Shown in pieces: positions 1 through 8,452 of a DNA stretch of 64,000 nucleotides (position 1 is the stretch's first letter; every line of letters begins with the position of its first letter). Position numbers and translations under genes: made by a program. The DNA is from Williamsia deligens (GTDB taxonomy: Bacteria > Actinomycetota > Actinomycetes > Mycobacteriales > Mycobacteriaceae). The notes under the pieces were generated by a model. The model saw only the letters and a list, made by a program, of their open reading frames with translations, did not search any database and was not told the DNA's origin. The stretch spans positions 2,714,796-2,778,795 of the forward strand of contig NZ_JAMTCI010000001.1 in assembly GCF_024171765.1 (NCBI RefSeq). Direction: 5' to 3'.

Positions 1-1145
1 AGCACGAGATACCGGGTGGCTCCCAGATCGGAGAGCTGCGCGAGGGTCGCCTCGGTGGCGGCGCGATCGCGGCCCTTCTGCGACACGACGACGACGGCGA
101 CGACCAGATCGCCGAGATCGATGTCGCGCCACCAGTCGTCGGAGAGGGACCCGCGTTCGACCGCCTGTCCCCGCTCCTCGGCCGTTCCGCCGGGGACGAC
201 GACGTCGACGACGTCGGTGGCCTCGCCGGTCAGCAGGACCGCGGCCCGACCACGACGGTGTCGATGGGCCAGCTCGGCGTAGAGGACCTTCGACGGGTCG
301 AACGGTTCCGGCCCGACCACCAACAGCCGGGCGCCGTGGCGGTGGGCGATGCGACGAGCCCAGATGCGGTTGTTGCTGGTGCCGAGCCGCCCGCGGGCGA
401 GCACCAGGAGTTCGGCGGCCACGATGACCCCGACGATCGCGGCGACCAGGGCGGTCGACATGGGCTTCGGGGACACCGGCGACGAGGACGCCGACGGCAC
501 CGACAGGACGGTCAGCTGGTTGCCGCCCGCGCCGGCGATCTGGTCGCGTTGCGCGCGGAGCTCGGCGAGGCGTGCGTCGGACTGGGTCCGGGCGTCGCTG
601 TTCGCCGCGAGACGACCGTTGCGGGCCTGCTCGAACGCGATGGAGGCATCGATCTGGTCGACGCGTCGGGAGACGTCGCGAGCCGCGTTCGCCTCGTTGG
701 CCTGGGCGACGGCGGCGACCATCGCGCGCGCGATCTGCTGTGCGGTGCGGGGGTTGTCGGCGGTCGCGGCGAACGTCAGCAGGGACGGCGCAGTGCCCGG
801 CGTCAGCGTCACATGGCTGTGGAGTGTCGCGGTGTCCCAGCCGGTGTCGACCTGGGTGAGGACCTGCGCGAGCACGCCGTCGTCGTTCGCGAGTTCCTCG
901 AACGGTGCGCGGAGTTGCTCGACGAAGGCATCGCCCGCGACGACCTCGTTCTGCGTCGTCACCTGAGTGACCACCGAGGCGGAGTACTCCTTGGTCTGCG
1001 TCGACAGGTAGGCGAAGACCGCGCCGCCGATCAGTGCGCCGATGATCAGCGCAGGGAGCAGCATGCGAGCCAGGTCGCGGAAGTGTCCGGCGAGGTCGAT
1101 GGGTGGGGGCGCGTCGCGATGGTTCGTCGCGGCATCGACGGTCAC
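1..1145 (-). CDS. Wzz-like polysaccharide chain-length/export protein, 3' end outside window
   Basis: Reading from a GTG at 1145 (AAGGAG about 7 nt upstream), 381 codons stay open to the window edge, so the C-terminus is missing. A short cytoplasmic N-terminus leads to a membrane segment (MLLPALIIGALIGGAVFAYL, about residues 29-48). Next comes a long extracytoplasmic, helix-prone region and a second membrane segment near residues 225-245 (ALVAAIVGVIVAAELLVLA). A basic cytoplasmic part follows. This is the two-TM layout of Wzz/capsular chain-length regulators and of the membrane half of BY-kinases; no Walker motif is visible before the edge. It probably serves the polysaccharide genes at 3577-9759. 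The exact family is inferred from topology and context. Confidence 0.7.
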   Translation of the reverse strand, partial: MTVDAATNHRDAPPPIDLAGHFRDLARMLLPALIIGALIGGAVFAYLSTQTKEYSASVVTQVTTQNEVVAGDAFVEQLRAPFEELANDDGVLAQVLTQVDTGWDTATLHSHVTLTPGTAPSLLTFAATADNPRTAQQIARAMVAAVAQANEANAARDVSRRVDQIDASIAFEQARNGRLAANSDARTQSDARLAELRAQRDQIAGAGGNQLTVLSVPSASSSPVSPKPMSTALVAAIVGVIVAAELLVLARGRLGTSNNRIWARRIAHRHGARLLVVGPEPFDPSKVLYAELAHRHRRGRAAVLLTGEATDVVDVVVPGGTAEERGQAVERGSLSDDWWRDIDLGDLVVAVVVVSQKGRDRAATEATLAQLSDLGATRYLV

Positions 1146-1312
1146 CGGGGGACTCCTTCGCGCGACGGCTTACGAGATCAAGAATCTGCAGTTTGCCAAT
1201 AATAACTAGCGTTCCGGGGGCAGACGGGGAAACCGACACGCGCGTGTGCGATGAGTTCCGGCCCGCCGGTGGGTCTGTCCAGGCGACTGCACCGACATCT
1301 CGAGGAGCCCGC

Positions 1313-1882
1313 ATGGCCGTCGACTACACCGTCGACCTGTTCAGCACGCTGGACGGGTTCGCCGCTCCCGCCCCCGGGACGTGGGGCGGTTACTGGGGCA
1401 AGGACAGCGAGGAATGGCTGGCACACCGGACGGCGGGGTTCTCCGAGCCGAGTCGGATGGTGTTCGGCGCGAACACCTACCGACTGTTCCTGCACTTCCA
1501 GACCATCGGCGTCGAGCCGGACACCTGGGTCGCGCGCATGCTCGGATCGCCGACGACCGTGGTGTCGACGTCGCTGTCCGCACCGCTCGACTGGCCCGAC
1601 GCCGAACTGGTGGCCGCCGACGCCGTGGACGTCGTGGCCCGCATGAAGGACGAGTCCGACCTCCCTCTGCGATCGCACGGGAGCGTGTCCATGAACCGGG
1701 CGCTGCTGGCAGCGGGTCTCGTCGACCGGCTGCACCTGACCATCTTCCCCGTCGTCACCGGACAGACCGGCGACGACCCGATCTACCGCGGGGGACCGGA
1801 CCTCGACCTCGACCTGCTCGAGAGCCGCAGCTTCGCCGGTGGGATCCAGGAGCTGATCTACCGCCCGACCGTCCACCGCTGA
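1313..1882 (+). CDS. RibD C-terminal/DHFR-fold family protein
   Basis: The 189-residue protein starts at ATG 1313 with GAGGAG at 1301-1306. Its opening MAVDYTVDLFSTLDGFAAP resembles the first strand and loop of the RibD-C/YyaP reductase fold. It continues with a segment like RMVFGANTYRLF and a late GSVSMNRALLAAGLVDRLHL stretch, which in this family lines the NADPH site. Members usually act as small NADPH-dependent reductases of unknown substrate. It is transcribed divergently from the Wzz-like gene and ends in a strong hairpin, so it is probably a single-gene unit. Dihydrofolate is not shown to be its substrate. A second, distinct family member lies at 28561-29085. Confidence 0.75.
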   Translation: MAVDYTVDLFSTLDGFAAPAPGTWGGYWGKDSEEWLAHRTAGFSEPSRMVFGANTYRLFLHFQTIGVEPDTWVARMLGSPTTVVSTSLSAPLDWPDAELVAADAVDVVARMKDESDLPLRSHGSVSMNRALLAAGLVDRLHLTIFPVVTGQTGDDPIYRGGPDLDLDLLESRSFAGGIQELIYRPTVHR

Positions 1883-1927
1883 ATCCGACGCACTTCTTCC
1901 CGCTCAGCGGGAGAAACCGCGTCGGAT
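1883..1927. terminator. Nested hairpin after the RibD-like gene
   Basis: Directly after the stop codon, ATCCGACGC (1883-1891) pairs perfectly with GCGTCGGAT (1919-1927). A second perfect stem, TCCCGC (1898-1903) with GCGGGA (1907-1912), sits inside. No T-run follows, as is usual for GC-rich actinobacterial terminators. Confidence 0.6.
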
Positions 1928-1994
1928 CGGCTCAGCCAGCGGCGCGGTCATAGTGCGTGCGAACGGCTGCCGACGTCCTCAGGGTCACGTCCGA

Positions 1995-2033
1995 TCGAAC
2001 ACCCTTGCGAATGTCGTACGCCTGTTCTATGAT
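1995..2033 (+). promoter_or_regulatory. Promoter with overlapping LexA-like (SOS) box for the HNH gene
   Basis: A -35 TTGCGA (2005-2010) and a -10 TATGAT (2028-2033) are separated by 17 bp, the best sigma70-type match seen in this window. Overlapping the -35 is TCGAAC-N4-TTGCGA (1995-2010), which matches 10 of 12 fixed positions of the actinobacterial LexA consensus TCGAAC-N4-GTTCGA. SOS control of 13E12-family genes is known in M. tuberculosis; for this gene it is inferred. Confidence 0.55.
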
Positions 2034-2066
2034 GTATGCGTTGCTGCAGTCGGGGGGAGGTGCATC

Positions 2067-3572
2067 GTGGACGACGGTCTGGTCGCGAGATACGAAGCGT
2101 TACATCGCCTTCTGGGTGAGATCGCGGAGGCGTCGTCGGATGCGTGTTCGGAGCGTGAGGTCGCGGAGCTGGCGATCACCCACGAGCAGGCAGTTCGAAT
2201 CATGGGGTCGATCGGGCTGCGGCGGATTCTCGATGTGAGTGATCGTGATGCCCATGCGTCGGTGCAATCCCCGACATTGACGCACTTTGTCGCTGAGCGC
2301 CTGCGGGTGCCGAACCCGAAGCGGCGCCTGAAGCAGGTGCTGGCGCTGTCGGAGATGTTCTCCGTGACCGGTGACAAGCTGCCGGCGAAGTGCCCGGAGA
2401 CCGCGGCGGCCATGGCCGATGGTGACCTCAGCCACGAGCACGTCGACGCCGTTCTCGGCGTAATGGACAAGGTCCCTGCAGCGACGTCACCGGAGGTGCG
2501 GGAGAGGGCCGAAGAGCAGATGGCCGACATCGCCCGACACCACTCGCCGAAAGACATTCACCGCGCTGGTGCGCGGCTGCTCGCTCACATCGACCCCGAC
2601 GGTGCAGAGCCGTCGGATCGTGATCGGGCCCGGCAGCGGTCGCTGTCGCTGGGCAACCAGGATCCGCAACTCATGTCCAAGCTGCGCGGGAATCTGGACC
2701 CCGTCACCCGAGCCCTGTTCGAGGTGGTCCTCGCCAAGTGGGCCAAGCCCGGCATGAACAATCCTGACGACGAGGCCTCACCGCGCGGTGGGGTCGATGA
2801 CGCCGACATCGACACCGACGCCATGAAGGCTGCTGCGGAGCGGGATTCGCGGTCGCAGCAGCAACGCAACCACGACGCGTTGCAGGCGCTATTGCGGGCA
2901 GCCGCCGATGGTGGGTTGCTCGGGGAGTCTCACCGTGGGTTGCCGCCGCACCTGATCATCTCCATCACCGACACCCAGTTGCGGGAACGGGCGGGGATCG
3001 GTCGCACCGCCACCGGCACCGATCTCCCCATGGGCGACATCATCAGCTTGGCCGCGCAAGCGCAGATGCATCTGGCCGTGTTCGACGACATCACCGGCGA
3101 AGCCCTGTTCTACGGCCGGTCACGCCGCCTCGCCTCCGAGGCACAGCGGTTCGTGTCGTTCGCCCAGTACGGCGGCTGCTCGATGCCCGGCTGCCCGGCG
3201 CCGTTCTCCCACACCGAGGCCCACCACGCCGAACAGGACTGGGCCCAGGGAGGGTCGACCGACATCACCGACCTCGCCCCGGCGTGTGGGCCGCACAACC
3301 GGGCCGTCCACGACAGACCCGGCGGATGGCAGACCCGCAAGATCACCGAGGGTCCCGACCGGGGGAAGTTCGGGTGGACCGCCAACGGCACCACCGACCC
3401 ACCCCGCACGAACCACCTGCACCGACCGGATCAGATACTCGCCGACCACGCCCGACCGGACCCGCACTGGTCCGACATCGAACACCGCCTCGAACTCATC
3501 CTCGCCGAACACAACTCGGCTCGAGACGAGCCGCACATCATCCGGGTGATCGACTACCGCTCGCCCGTGTGA
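2067..3572 (+). CDS. DUF222/HNH endonuclease domain protein (13E12 repeat family)
   Basis: The GTG at 2067 is preferred over the in-frame GTG at 1953. It follows a GGGGGGAGG at 2052-2060 and lies 34 nt after the -10 box, whereas the earlier start would precede the promoter. The product is 501 residues. A DUF222 region covers roughly residues 20-330. A C-terminal HNH module begins near residue 365 (CSMPGCPAPF...EAHHAEQDW...DLAPACGPHNRAVHD), with His-His, Asn and Cys residues placed as in HNH nucleases. Such proteins occur in many copies in mycolata and are suspected mobile or repeat elements; their role is unknown. Codon third positions are visibly richer in T and A than in neighbouring genes, which suggests separate ancestry. 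It sits inside the polysaccharide locus and is convergent with the hydrolase gene (4-bp gap). Confidence 0.85.
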   Translation: MDDGLVARYEALHRLLGEIAEASSDACSEREVAELAITHEQAVRIMGSIGLRRILDVSDRDAHASVQSPTLTHFVAERLRVPNPKRRLKQVLALSEMFSVTGDKLPAKCPETAAAMADGDLSHEHVDAVLGVMDKVPAATSPEVRERAEEQMADIARHHSPKDIHRAGARLLAHIDPDGAEPSDRDRARQRSLSLGNQDPQLMSKLRGNLDPVTRALFEVVLAKWAKPGMNNPDDEASPRGGVDDADIDTDAMKAAAERDSRSQQQRNHDALQALLRAAADGGLLGESHRGLPPHLIISITDTQLRERAGIGRTATGTDLPMGDIISLAAQAQMHLAVFDDITGEALFYGRSRRLASEAQRFVSFAQYGGCSMPGCPAPFSHTEAHHAEQDWAQGGSTDITDLAPACGPHNRAVHDRPGGWQTRKITEGPDRGKFGWTANGTTDPPRTNHLHRPDQILADHARPDPHWSDIEHRLELILAEHNSARDEPHIIRVIDYRSPV

Positions 3573-3576
3573 GCGC

Positions 3577-4662
3577 TCAGGTGTAGGACGCGAGCACCTG
3601 ATAGGCGGGCTTGGGGGCGAAGTCGCGGTAGAGCATGCCGAAGTTCTGCTCGGGATCAGTCGGGTCGCTACCGGCGTCGCGGATGCTGTAGACGTACGCC
3701 GGGCCCAGCCAGGACGTGCCCTTCGCCGCGTCGAGGATGATCCGGACCGTGTCGGCCTGCGTCTGCGGCGTCACCGACACCGGCGACGTCCCCGTCGGTG
3801 CGCCGTACTCCGTCATCCAGATGCGTTTCGCCCCGTCACCGCGGTTGACCATGATGTCGTGCATCGGCCACATCTGTTGCGCCGCACTGAACGAACTCGT
3901 CGAGGGGTCGTTCGGCAGATAGGGATAGGTGTACGGGTGCATCGCCACCGCGTCGAACGATCCTCGCGCGCCCGCGTCGTACATACCGGCGAGAAAGGTC
4001 TGCGGCGCGATGTCACGCCCGTTGTCTGCCGCGGGCGCCATGCCCGCCGAGATCACCCCGAGCGACGTGCTGACACCCTTCACCGCCGCGTACCCCGCGC
4101 GGAGCAGTTGTGTGTAATACGCAGCATCGGTGTGGGGTTCGAAGAAGTTCAGCGTGTTCGGTTCGTTCCAGATCTCCCACGCGGACACCGCGGAGCGGTA
4201 TCGCTGCGCCGCCGTCCGCACGAACTGGCCGTACCGGGCGGGATCCGCGGGCCGGTAGTGACTGTCGGTGGCGTTGTCGGCGGGGTTCGTCGCCCACTTC
4301 GGGGTGAAGCCGATCAGACCCAGCGGACACATCCCGGCGTTCGCGACCGCGGTCATCGCCCGGTCCGTCGACGCCCAGTTGAAGACGCCCGGCGCGGTCT
4401 CGATGGCGGACCAGTCGACGTCGACGCGGACCGTCCGCACACCGGCTTTGCGTGCGGCGCTCACCTCGGCGGACTGATCGGAGTTCGAGAGGTAGAGGAA
4501 CCCGGCGCCGGGGGAGGCGCCCTTCACCACGCCGCCACCGCTCAGACCGGGTGCGGGGAAACACGACGACGCGGCTGCGGCACCGCCGGCACCGACGGCG
4601 CCGACCGACACGGACACGATAGCCGCGACCACGGCCACGGCCACGACACGGAACCGGTGCAC
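3577..4662 (-). CDS. Secreted cellulase-like glycoside hydrolase
   Basis: The start chosen is GTG 4662, behind GAGGGGTGG, because it gives a clean signal peptide: basic MHRFR, a hydrophobic core, then an Ala-rich cleavage region near residue 32. The 361-residue product is a single TIM-barrel-type domain. It has WEIWNEPN (acid/base Glu about residue 167) and WMTEYGAPTG (nucleophile Glu about residue 285), the paired glutamates of clan GH-A enzymes (GH5/GH39-like). It is the last gene of the minus-strand polysaccharide run, so it may trim or release the polysaccharide made by its neighbours. That role is an inference; the substrate cannot be read from sequence. Confidence 0.8.
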   Translation of the reverse strand: MHRFRVVAVAVVAAIVSVSVGAVGAGGAAAASSCFPAPGLSGGGVVKGASPGAGFLYLSNSDQSAEVSAARKAGVRTVRVDVDWSAIETAPGVFNWASTDRAMTAVANAGMCPLGLIGFTPKWATNPADNATDSHYRPADPARYGQFVRTAAQRYRSAVSAWEIWNEPNTLNFFEPHTDAAYYTQLLRAGYAAVKGVSTSLGVISAGMAPAADNGRDIAPQTFLAGMYDAGARGSFDAVAMHPYTYPYLPNDPSTSSFSAAQQMWPMHDIMVNRGDGAKRIWMTEYGAPTGTSPVSVTPQTQADTVRIILDAAKGTSWLGPAYVYSIRDAGSDPTDPEQNFGMLYRDFAPKPAYQVLASYT

Positions 4663-4715
4663 CGAACCACCCCTCTGCGCTGCGACGGTCGCGACGACCG
4701 TCGGCCCGACCCCGA

Positions 4716-5813
4716 TCAGGCGAGCAGCGCGGCGAGCATGGCCGGCAACGTCCGCGAGAGATCGTGGTCGTCTGCGACACGTCGACGCGCTGTTGTGATC
4801 ATCGTCGCACGCAGCTCCGGGTCGGACAGCACCCGGCGGATCGCTGCCGCGAGCGCCTCGGGATCTCCGGGTGGCACGAGCACCCCCGCACCGCCGGTCA
4901 GGAACTCGGTGGTGCCGCCGTGATCGGTGCCGATCACCGGCTTGCCGTAGGCCATCGCCTCCAGCACCGACAGCGGTCCGGCCTCGGGTTCGACACTGGC
5001 CGAGATCACCACGTCCCAGCGCTCCAACGCGGCACGCAGATCGGTGTGCCCGAGGAACCGCACCCGACCGTCGAGGTCGGAGGCCGCGGCGCGCACGTGC
5101 AACTGCCCGACATGGTCGATGTCGCCGGGGAACTGACCGCCGGCGAACTCGACCTCCACCTCGGGTACGGTCGCCGCCGCGTCGAGCACCACCATGTGCC
5201 CCTTCCACGGTGTGAGGAGCGCGAGCATCCCCACGACGGGTGGGTCGTGGAGCTCGGTCGGCAGGGCGTCCACCGGCCAGGTCACCCCGTTGTGCGCGAC
5301 CGTCACCGGCACACCCATCGCGCGCAGCGGCGCGGCCGTCGCCGAGGACACGGCCACCGCCTGCCGGATCCGCGGCGTGGCCGCACGGACCACCGCGCGC
5401 TGCCGACCGGACACAGCCGTGTCGTGCACCAGCCACGACACACCCCGTGGCCCTGCGGCCCACCGCATCGCGGGCAGCGCGTACAGCGAGTTGACGACGG
5501 TCGCGGTGTTCGACGCGGTGACCAGCGGGGCCAGCATGCGTCCGACCGACCGCCACCGTGCGACCAGCTTCGCCCCGCCGACGAGTCGTGCGGCGCCGCT
5601 CTCGCCGGTCAACCCGAGGTGGTCGATCCCGATGTGCGTGACCGTCGCCGGGAGCCGATCGACGAGAGGTCCGTCGGCGCAGGCGACCCGGACCTCGAGA
5701 CCGTCGGCCAGCGCCTGCCCGACCAGGTCGAGCATGACCTTCTCCGCCCCCGAGACCTGGCCGGAGTGCGCGACGAACAGCACGCGCTCGATGGTGTCCG
5801 TCGATGCGGTCAC
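4716..5813 (-). CDS. GT4-family glycosyltransferase
   Basis: The 365-residue protein starts at GTG 5813, whose GTGA overlaps the stop of the flippase gene and implies translational coupling. The N-terminal Rossmann domain opens with VLFVAHSGQVSGAEKVMLDL, the GT-B acceptor-side signature of GT4 enzymes. The C-terminal domain carries EPEAGPLSVLEAMAYGKPVI, the E-x7-E nucleotide-sugar motif. There are no membrane spans, so it should work at the cytoplasmic membrane face, adding a sugar to a lipid-linked intermediate. Donor and acceptor are unknown. Confidence 0.85.
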   Translation of the reverse strand: MTASTDTIERVLFVAHSGQVSGAEKVMLDLVGQALADGLEVRVACADGPLVDRLPATVTHIGIDHLGLTGESGAARLVGGAKLVARWRSVGRMLAPLVTASNTATVVNSLYALPAMRWAAGPRGVSWLVHDTAVSGRQRAVVRAATPRIRQAVAVSSATAAPLRAMGVPVTVAHNGVTWPVDALPTELHDPPVVGMLALLTPWKGHMVVLDAAATVPEVEVEFAGGQFPGDIDHVGQLHVRAAASDLDGRVRFLGHTDLRAALERWDVVISASVEPEAGPLSVLEAMAYGKPVIGTDHGGTTEFLTGGAGVLVPPGDPEALAAAIRRVLSDPELRATMITTARRRVADDHDLSRTLPAMLAALLA

Positions 5814-7360
5814 AGCGGACTCACCTGCACTTTCGTGTGTCGGCCCGGCGTACGGGCCGCGGAGCGGAACAGGGGCAGGGCGACTGCGGCGACGACCACG
5901 ACCGCCGCGGCGGACACGACGGGCCACGGCACCACGTGCGTGAGCGGGGTGCCGACGAGACAGATCGCCGTCGTCACCACCGCGAGACTCCCGAGCGCAC
6001 CGAGGGGCAGCATCCCGATGATCGGCAGCGTCCGGATGACGACGATCCACAGCGCCACGAGGGTGGTGGCCAGTGTCGCGACCGTCGCGATCGCGGCCCC
6101 GTCATAGGACAGCCGGGGGATCAGCACCACGTTCAGCACGATGTTCAGGGCCAGACCGCCCAGCGCGACCAGGGGATAGCTGCGTGCCCGCCCCGCCGAC
6201 GCCAGCAGGTAGATGCCCAGGACGATGAGCGCGGTCAACGCCGCGCCCAGCACGAGCAGGCGGGCGGCGAACGCACCCTGGACGAACCGGTCGCCGTAGA
6301 GCAGGCCGACGACCTGCGGGGCCGACGGCCAGAACGCGGCGACGGCCATCGCGCCGCCGGCGCCGAACGCGGCCGCGGCACTCCGGCACCGTTGGCGGAA
6401 GACGCCCGGCTCGTCCGGCCAGGCCGCCACGAGCAGCGTGGCGATCGGACCCGCCGCGGCCAGGACGAAGGTGTCGAGGATGTCGGAGAACTTGTAGCCG
6501 ATGCCGTAGATGCCGACCGCGTCGAAGGTGTCCATGATGCTGAGCAGCAGCATGTCGACCTTCTGCAGGGCGACGGTGAGCGCGAACCCGATCGCCAGCG
6601 GCGCCGCGTCGAGCAGCATCGACCGCCAGCGCGCGAACTCGATGTGCCGCGACGGCCGGAGCCCGCCGTCGCGTCGGATGATCCCGACCGTCTTGGTGGT
6701 CAGGGCCAGGATCTCGTTGAGCACCGGGGCGAGCACGAAGATCAACAGATACGGCGCGACGACGGCGGCTGCGATCGTCACGGCGAGTTGCACCGCCTGG
6801 CCGAGACTCTCGGCCACCGCGGACAGCATCAGCCGGTGCCGGCTCTGGAAGACGACGGTCAGGGCGTGGCCCGGCGTCGCGAACACGATCACCAGTCCGG
6901 CGACGGCCGTCGCGCGGATCACCTCCCCGGGGTAGCCGAGGGCGACGACATAGAGCAGTGCGATGACGTATCCGCCGAGGCCCAGCACCACCCGCAGCGC
7001 GATGAACGCCGACGCCGTCCGCGCCACCTCCTCGGGGTCGTCGACGATGAGCTTGGCCATCACCGCGCGACCCACCCCGAGGTCGGTGAAGATCGCCATC
7101 AGTCCCAGCAGCGCGAACACGAACGTGTAGTGACCCCACGCCTCCGGCGACAGGATGCGCGCGATGATCACGCTGCCGGTCCACCCGAGCGCGGCGATCA
7201 CGAGGCGGCTCGCGAGCATCGCCCCCGTCGCCCGTGCGGCGGCGCGACCGTCGGAGGCATCCGCGCCCGGTCCGCCCGGCCGGACGACGGCCGGGTCGAG
7301 CTCGGCGATCTCCGGGTCCGGCGGTGGCGGGGCGACCTGCGCGACCGACTCCATGCTCAT
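5810..7360 (-). CDS. Wzx-like polysaccharide flippase (MOP superfamily)
   Basis: The 516-residue integral membrane protein starts at ATG 7360. A soluble, Pro/Asp-rich N-terminus (about 45 residues) precedes roughly 12-14 hydrophobic segments. The first of these, MLASRLVIAALGWTGSVIIA, resembles the opening helix of the polysaccharide-synthesis (Wzx/MATE-like) exporters. FALLGLMAIFTDLGVGRAVM matches the conserved second-helix region of that family. It should flip a lipid-linked oligosaccharide across the membrane. It lies between two glycosyltransferases and overlaps the downstream one by 4 bp, which supports that role. Confidence 0.82.
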   Translation of the reverse strand: MSMESVAQVAPPPPDPEIAELDPAVVRPGGPGADASDGRAAARATGAMLASRLVIAALGWTGSVIIARILSPEAWGHYTFVFALLGLMAIFTDLGVGRAVMAKLIVDDPEEVARTASAFIALRVVLGLGGYVIALLYVVALGYPGEVIRATAVAGLVIVFATPGHALTVVFQSRHRLMLSAVAESLGQAVQLAVTIAAAVVAPYLLIFVLAPVLNEILALTTKTVGIIRRDGGLRPSRHIEFARWRSMLLDAAPLAIGFALTVALQKVDMLLLSIMDTFDAVGIYGIGYKFSDILDTFVLAAAGPIATLLVAAWPDEPGVFRQRCRSAAAAFGAGGAMAVAAFWPSAPQVVGLLYGDRFVQGAFAARLLVLGAALTALIVLGIYLLASAGRARSYPLVALGGLALNIVLNVVLIPRLSYDGAAIATVATLATTLVALWIVVIRTLPIIGMLPLGALGSLAVVTTAICLVGTPLTHVVPWPVVSAAAVVVVAAVALPLFRSAARTPGRHTKVQVSPL

Positions 7361-7399
7361 GGCCGCGGCCCCCGGCCGATCACGGTGACGCCCCGGTGA

Positions 7400-8452
7400 T
7401 CACGAGAGGATCCCTTCGCGGCGGTAGACGTCGACGGTCGCCCGCGCGGTGCGTTCCCAGGTGATCGGCGCCATCGTCGCGACGGCAGCCCGGGTCAGTT
7501 CGTCGCGTGCGGCGGCGTCGTGCACCAGCGGGCGCATGGCGGCGACCCAGTCGTCGACGTCGTCGGAGGCGACCAGATGCGCACCGTCCCCGACGACCTC
7601 GGGCAGCGCGCCGACCGCGCTGGCCACCACCGCGCCACCGCACGCCATCGCCTCGACCGGCGGCAGGCCGTAGCCCTCGTAGTGCGATGCGTAGGCGGTG
7701 ACCGTTGCCGCGCGGTACAGCGCGGGCAGGTCCTCGACGTCCACGTAGCCGAGCCCGATCGCCGAGGCGGGGGCGTCCGGTCCGCGGGAACCGCCGCCCG
7801 CGAGGACGCAGGGCACCCCGAGCTCCTGCGCCGCCGCGGCCACGAGAGCCACGTTCTTGCGCGGTTCCACCGTGCCCACCTGCAGGATGAACTGCTCCGG
7901 GAGATCGTGTGCCGCCCGGACGCGGTCGACGTCGGCGTCCGACGGCGGCCGAGCCCACACCGCCGGCGCCAACTCGACGACGTGCGCGGTCCGACCGGCG
8001 ATGGCCTCGATGCGGTCGGCGGTGAACCGCGACACCGCGATCAGGACGTCGGCCGAGCGCAGGGCCCGGCGCACCAGCACGTTCTCACCGGCCGCGCGGA
8101 AGCGGCTCGACGCCGACGGCATGTCGATCACCGACAGGTCGTGGACGGTCGCGACCGTCGTGCGTGGTCCGGCGAGGGGCAGGTCGACGTCGAGACCGTG
8201 GAACACCGGCGTCCGCAGCGGCGCCGCACCGTAGATCGCGCGGCGCGCCCCGTCCGCGACAGGCCGTGTGACCGCGCGCATCCCGGCGGGCAGGTCGTCG
8301 ACGGCGTCGGCCTGGACGAGCGCGGTGACCGGCGTCGGCGCGAGCAGTTCAGGCATGTACCTCAGGAGCTCACGGATATAGGTCTGGACCCCACTTCCGC
8401 CGGGTCGGAGTGCGAGCGCACCGAATGTGAACCCTGCTGTGCCGTCGCGCAT
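7400..8452 (-). CDS. GT4-family glycosyltransferase
   Basis: The ATG at 8452 was chosen because the protein then begins with FTFGALALRPGGSGVQTYIR, the usual GT4 N-terminal nucleotide-fold signature about eight residues from the start. The product is 350 residues. Its C-terminal half has VGTVEPRKN (donor-domain entry) and EGYGLPPVEAMACGGAVVA (E-x7-E). The gene overlaps the 3' end of the O-antigen-ligase-like gene by 91 bp, which is long but leaves both reading frames intact. It probably adds a sugar during assembly of the locus polysaccharide; specificity is unknown. Confidence 0.83.
   Translation of the reverse strand: MRDGTAGFTFGALALRPGGSGVQTYIRELLRYMPELLAPTPVTALVQADAVDDLPAGMRAVTRPVADGARRAIYGAAPLRTPVFHGLDVDLPLAGPRTTVATVHDLSVIDMPSASSRFRAAGENVLVRRALRSADVLIAVSRFTADRIEAIAGRTAHVVELAPAVWARPPSDADVDRVRAAHDLPEQFILQVGTVEPRKNVALVAAAAQELGVPCVLAGGGSRGPDAPASAIGLGYVDVEDLPALYRAATVTAYASHYEGYGLPPVEAMACGGAVVASAVGALPEVVGDGAHLVASDDVDDWVAAMRPLVHDAAARDELTRAAVATMAPITWERTARATVDVYRREGILS

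Noticed and set aside
1953-2066. Earlier start for the DUF222/HNH gene at GTG 1953
   Set aside because: It lies upstream of the strong promoter and has no ribosome site, while GTG 2067 has both in the right places.
3577-5556. A glycoside hydrolase with a 300-residue N-terminal extension
   Set aside because: The upstream part overlaps the GT4 gene out of frame and precedes a perfect signal peptide at 4662.
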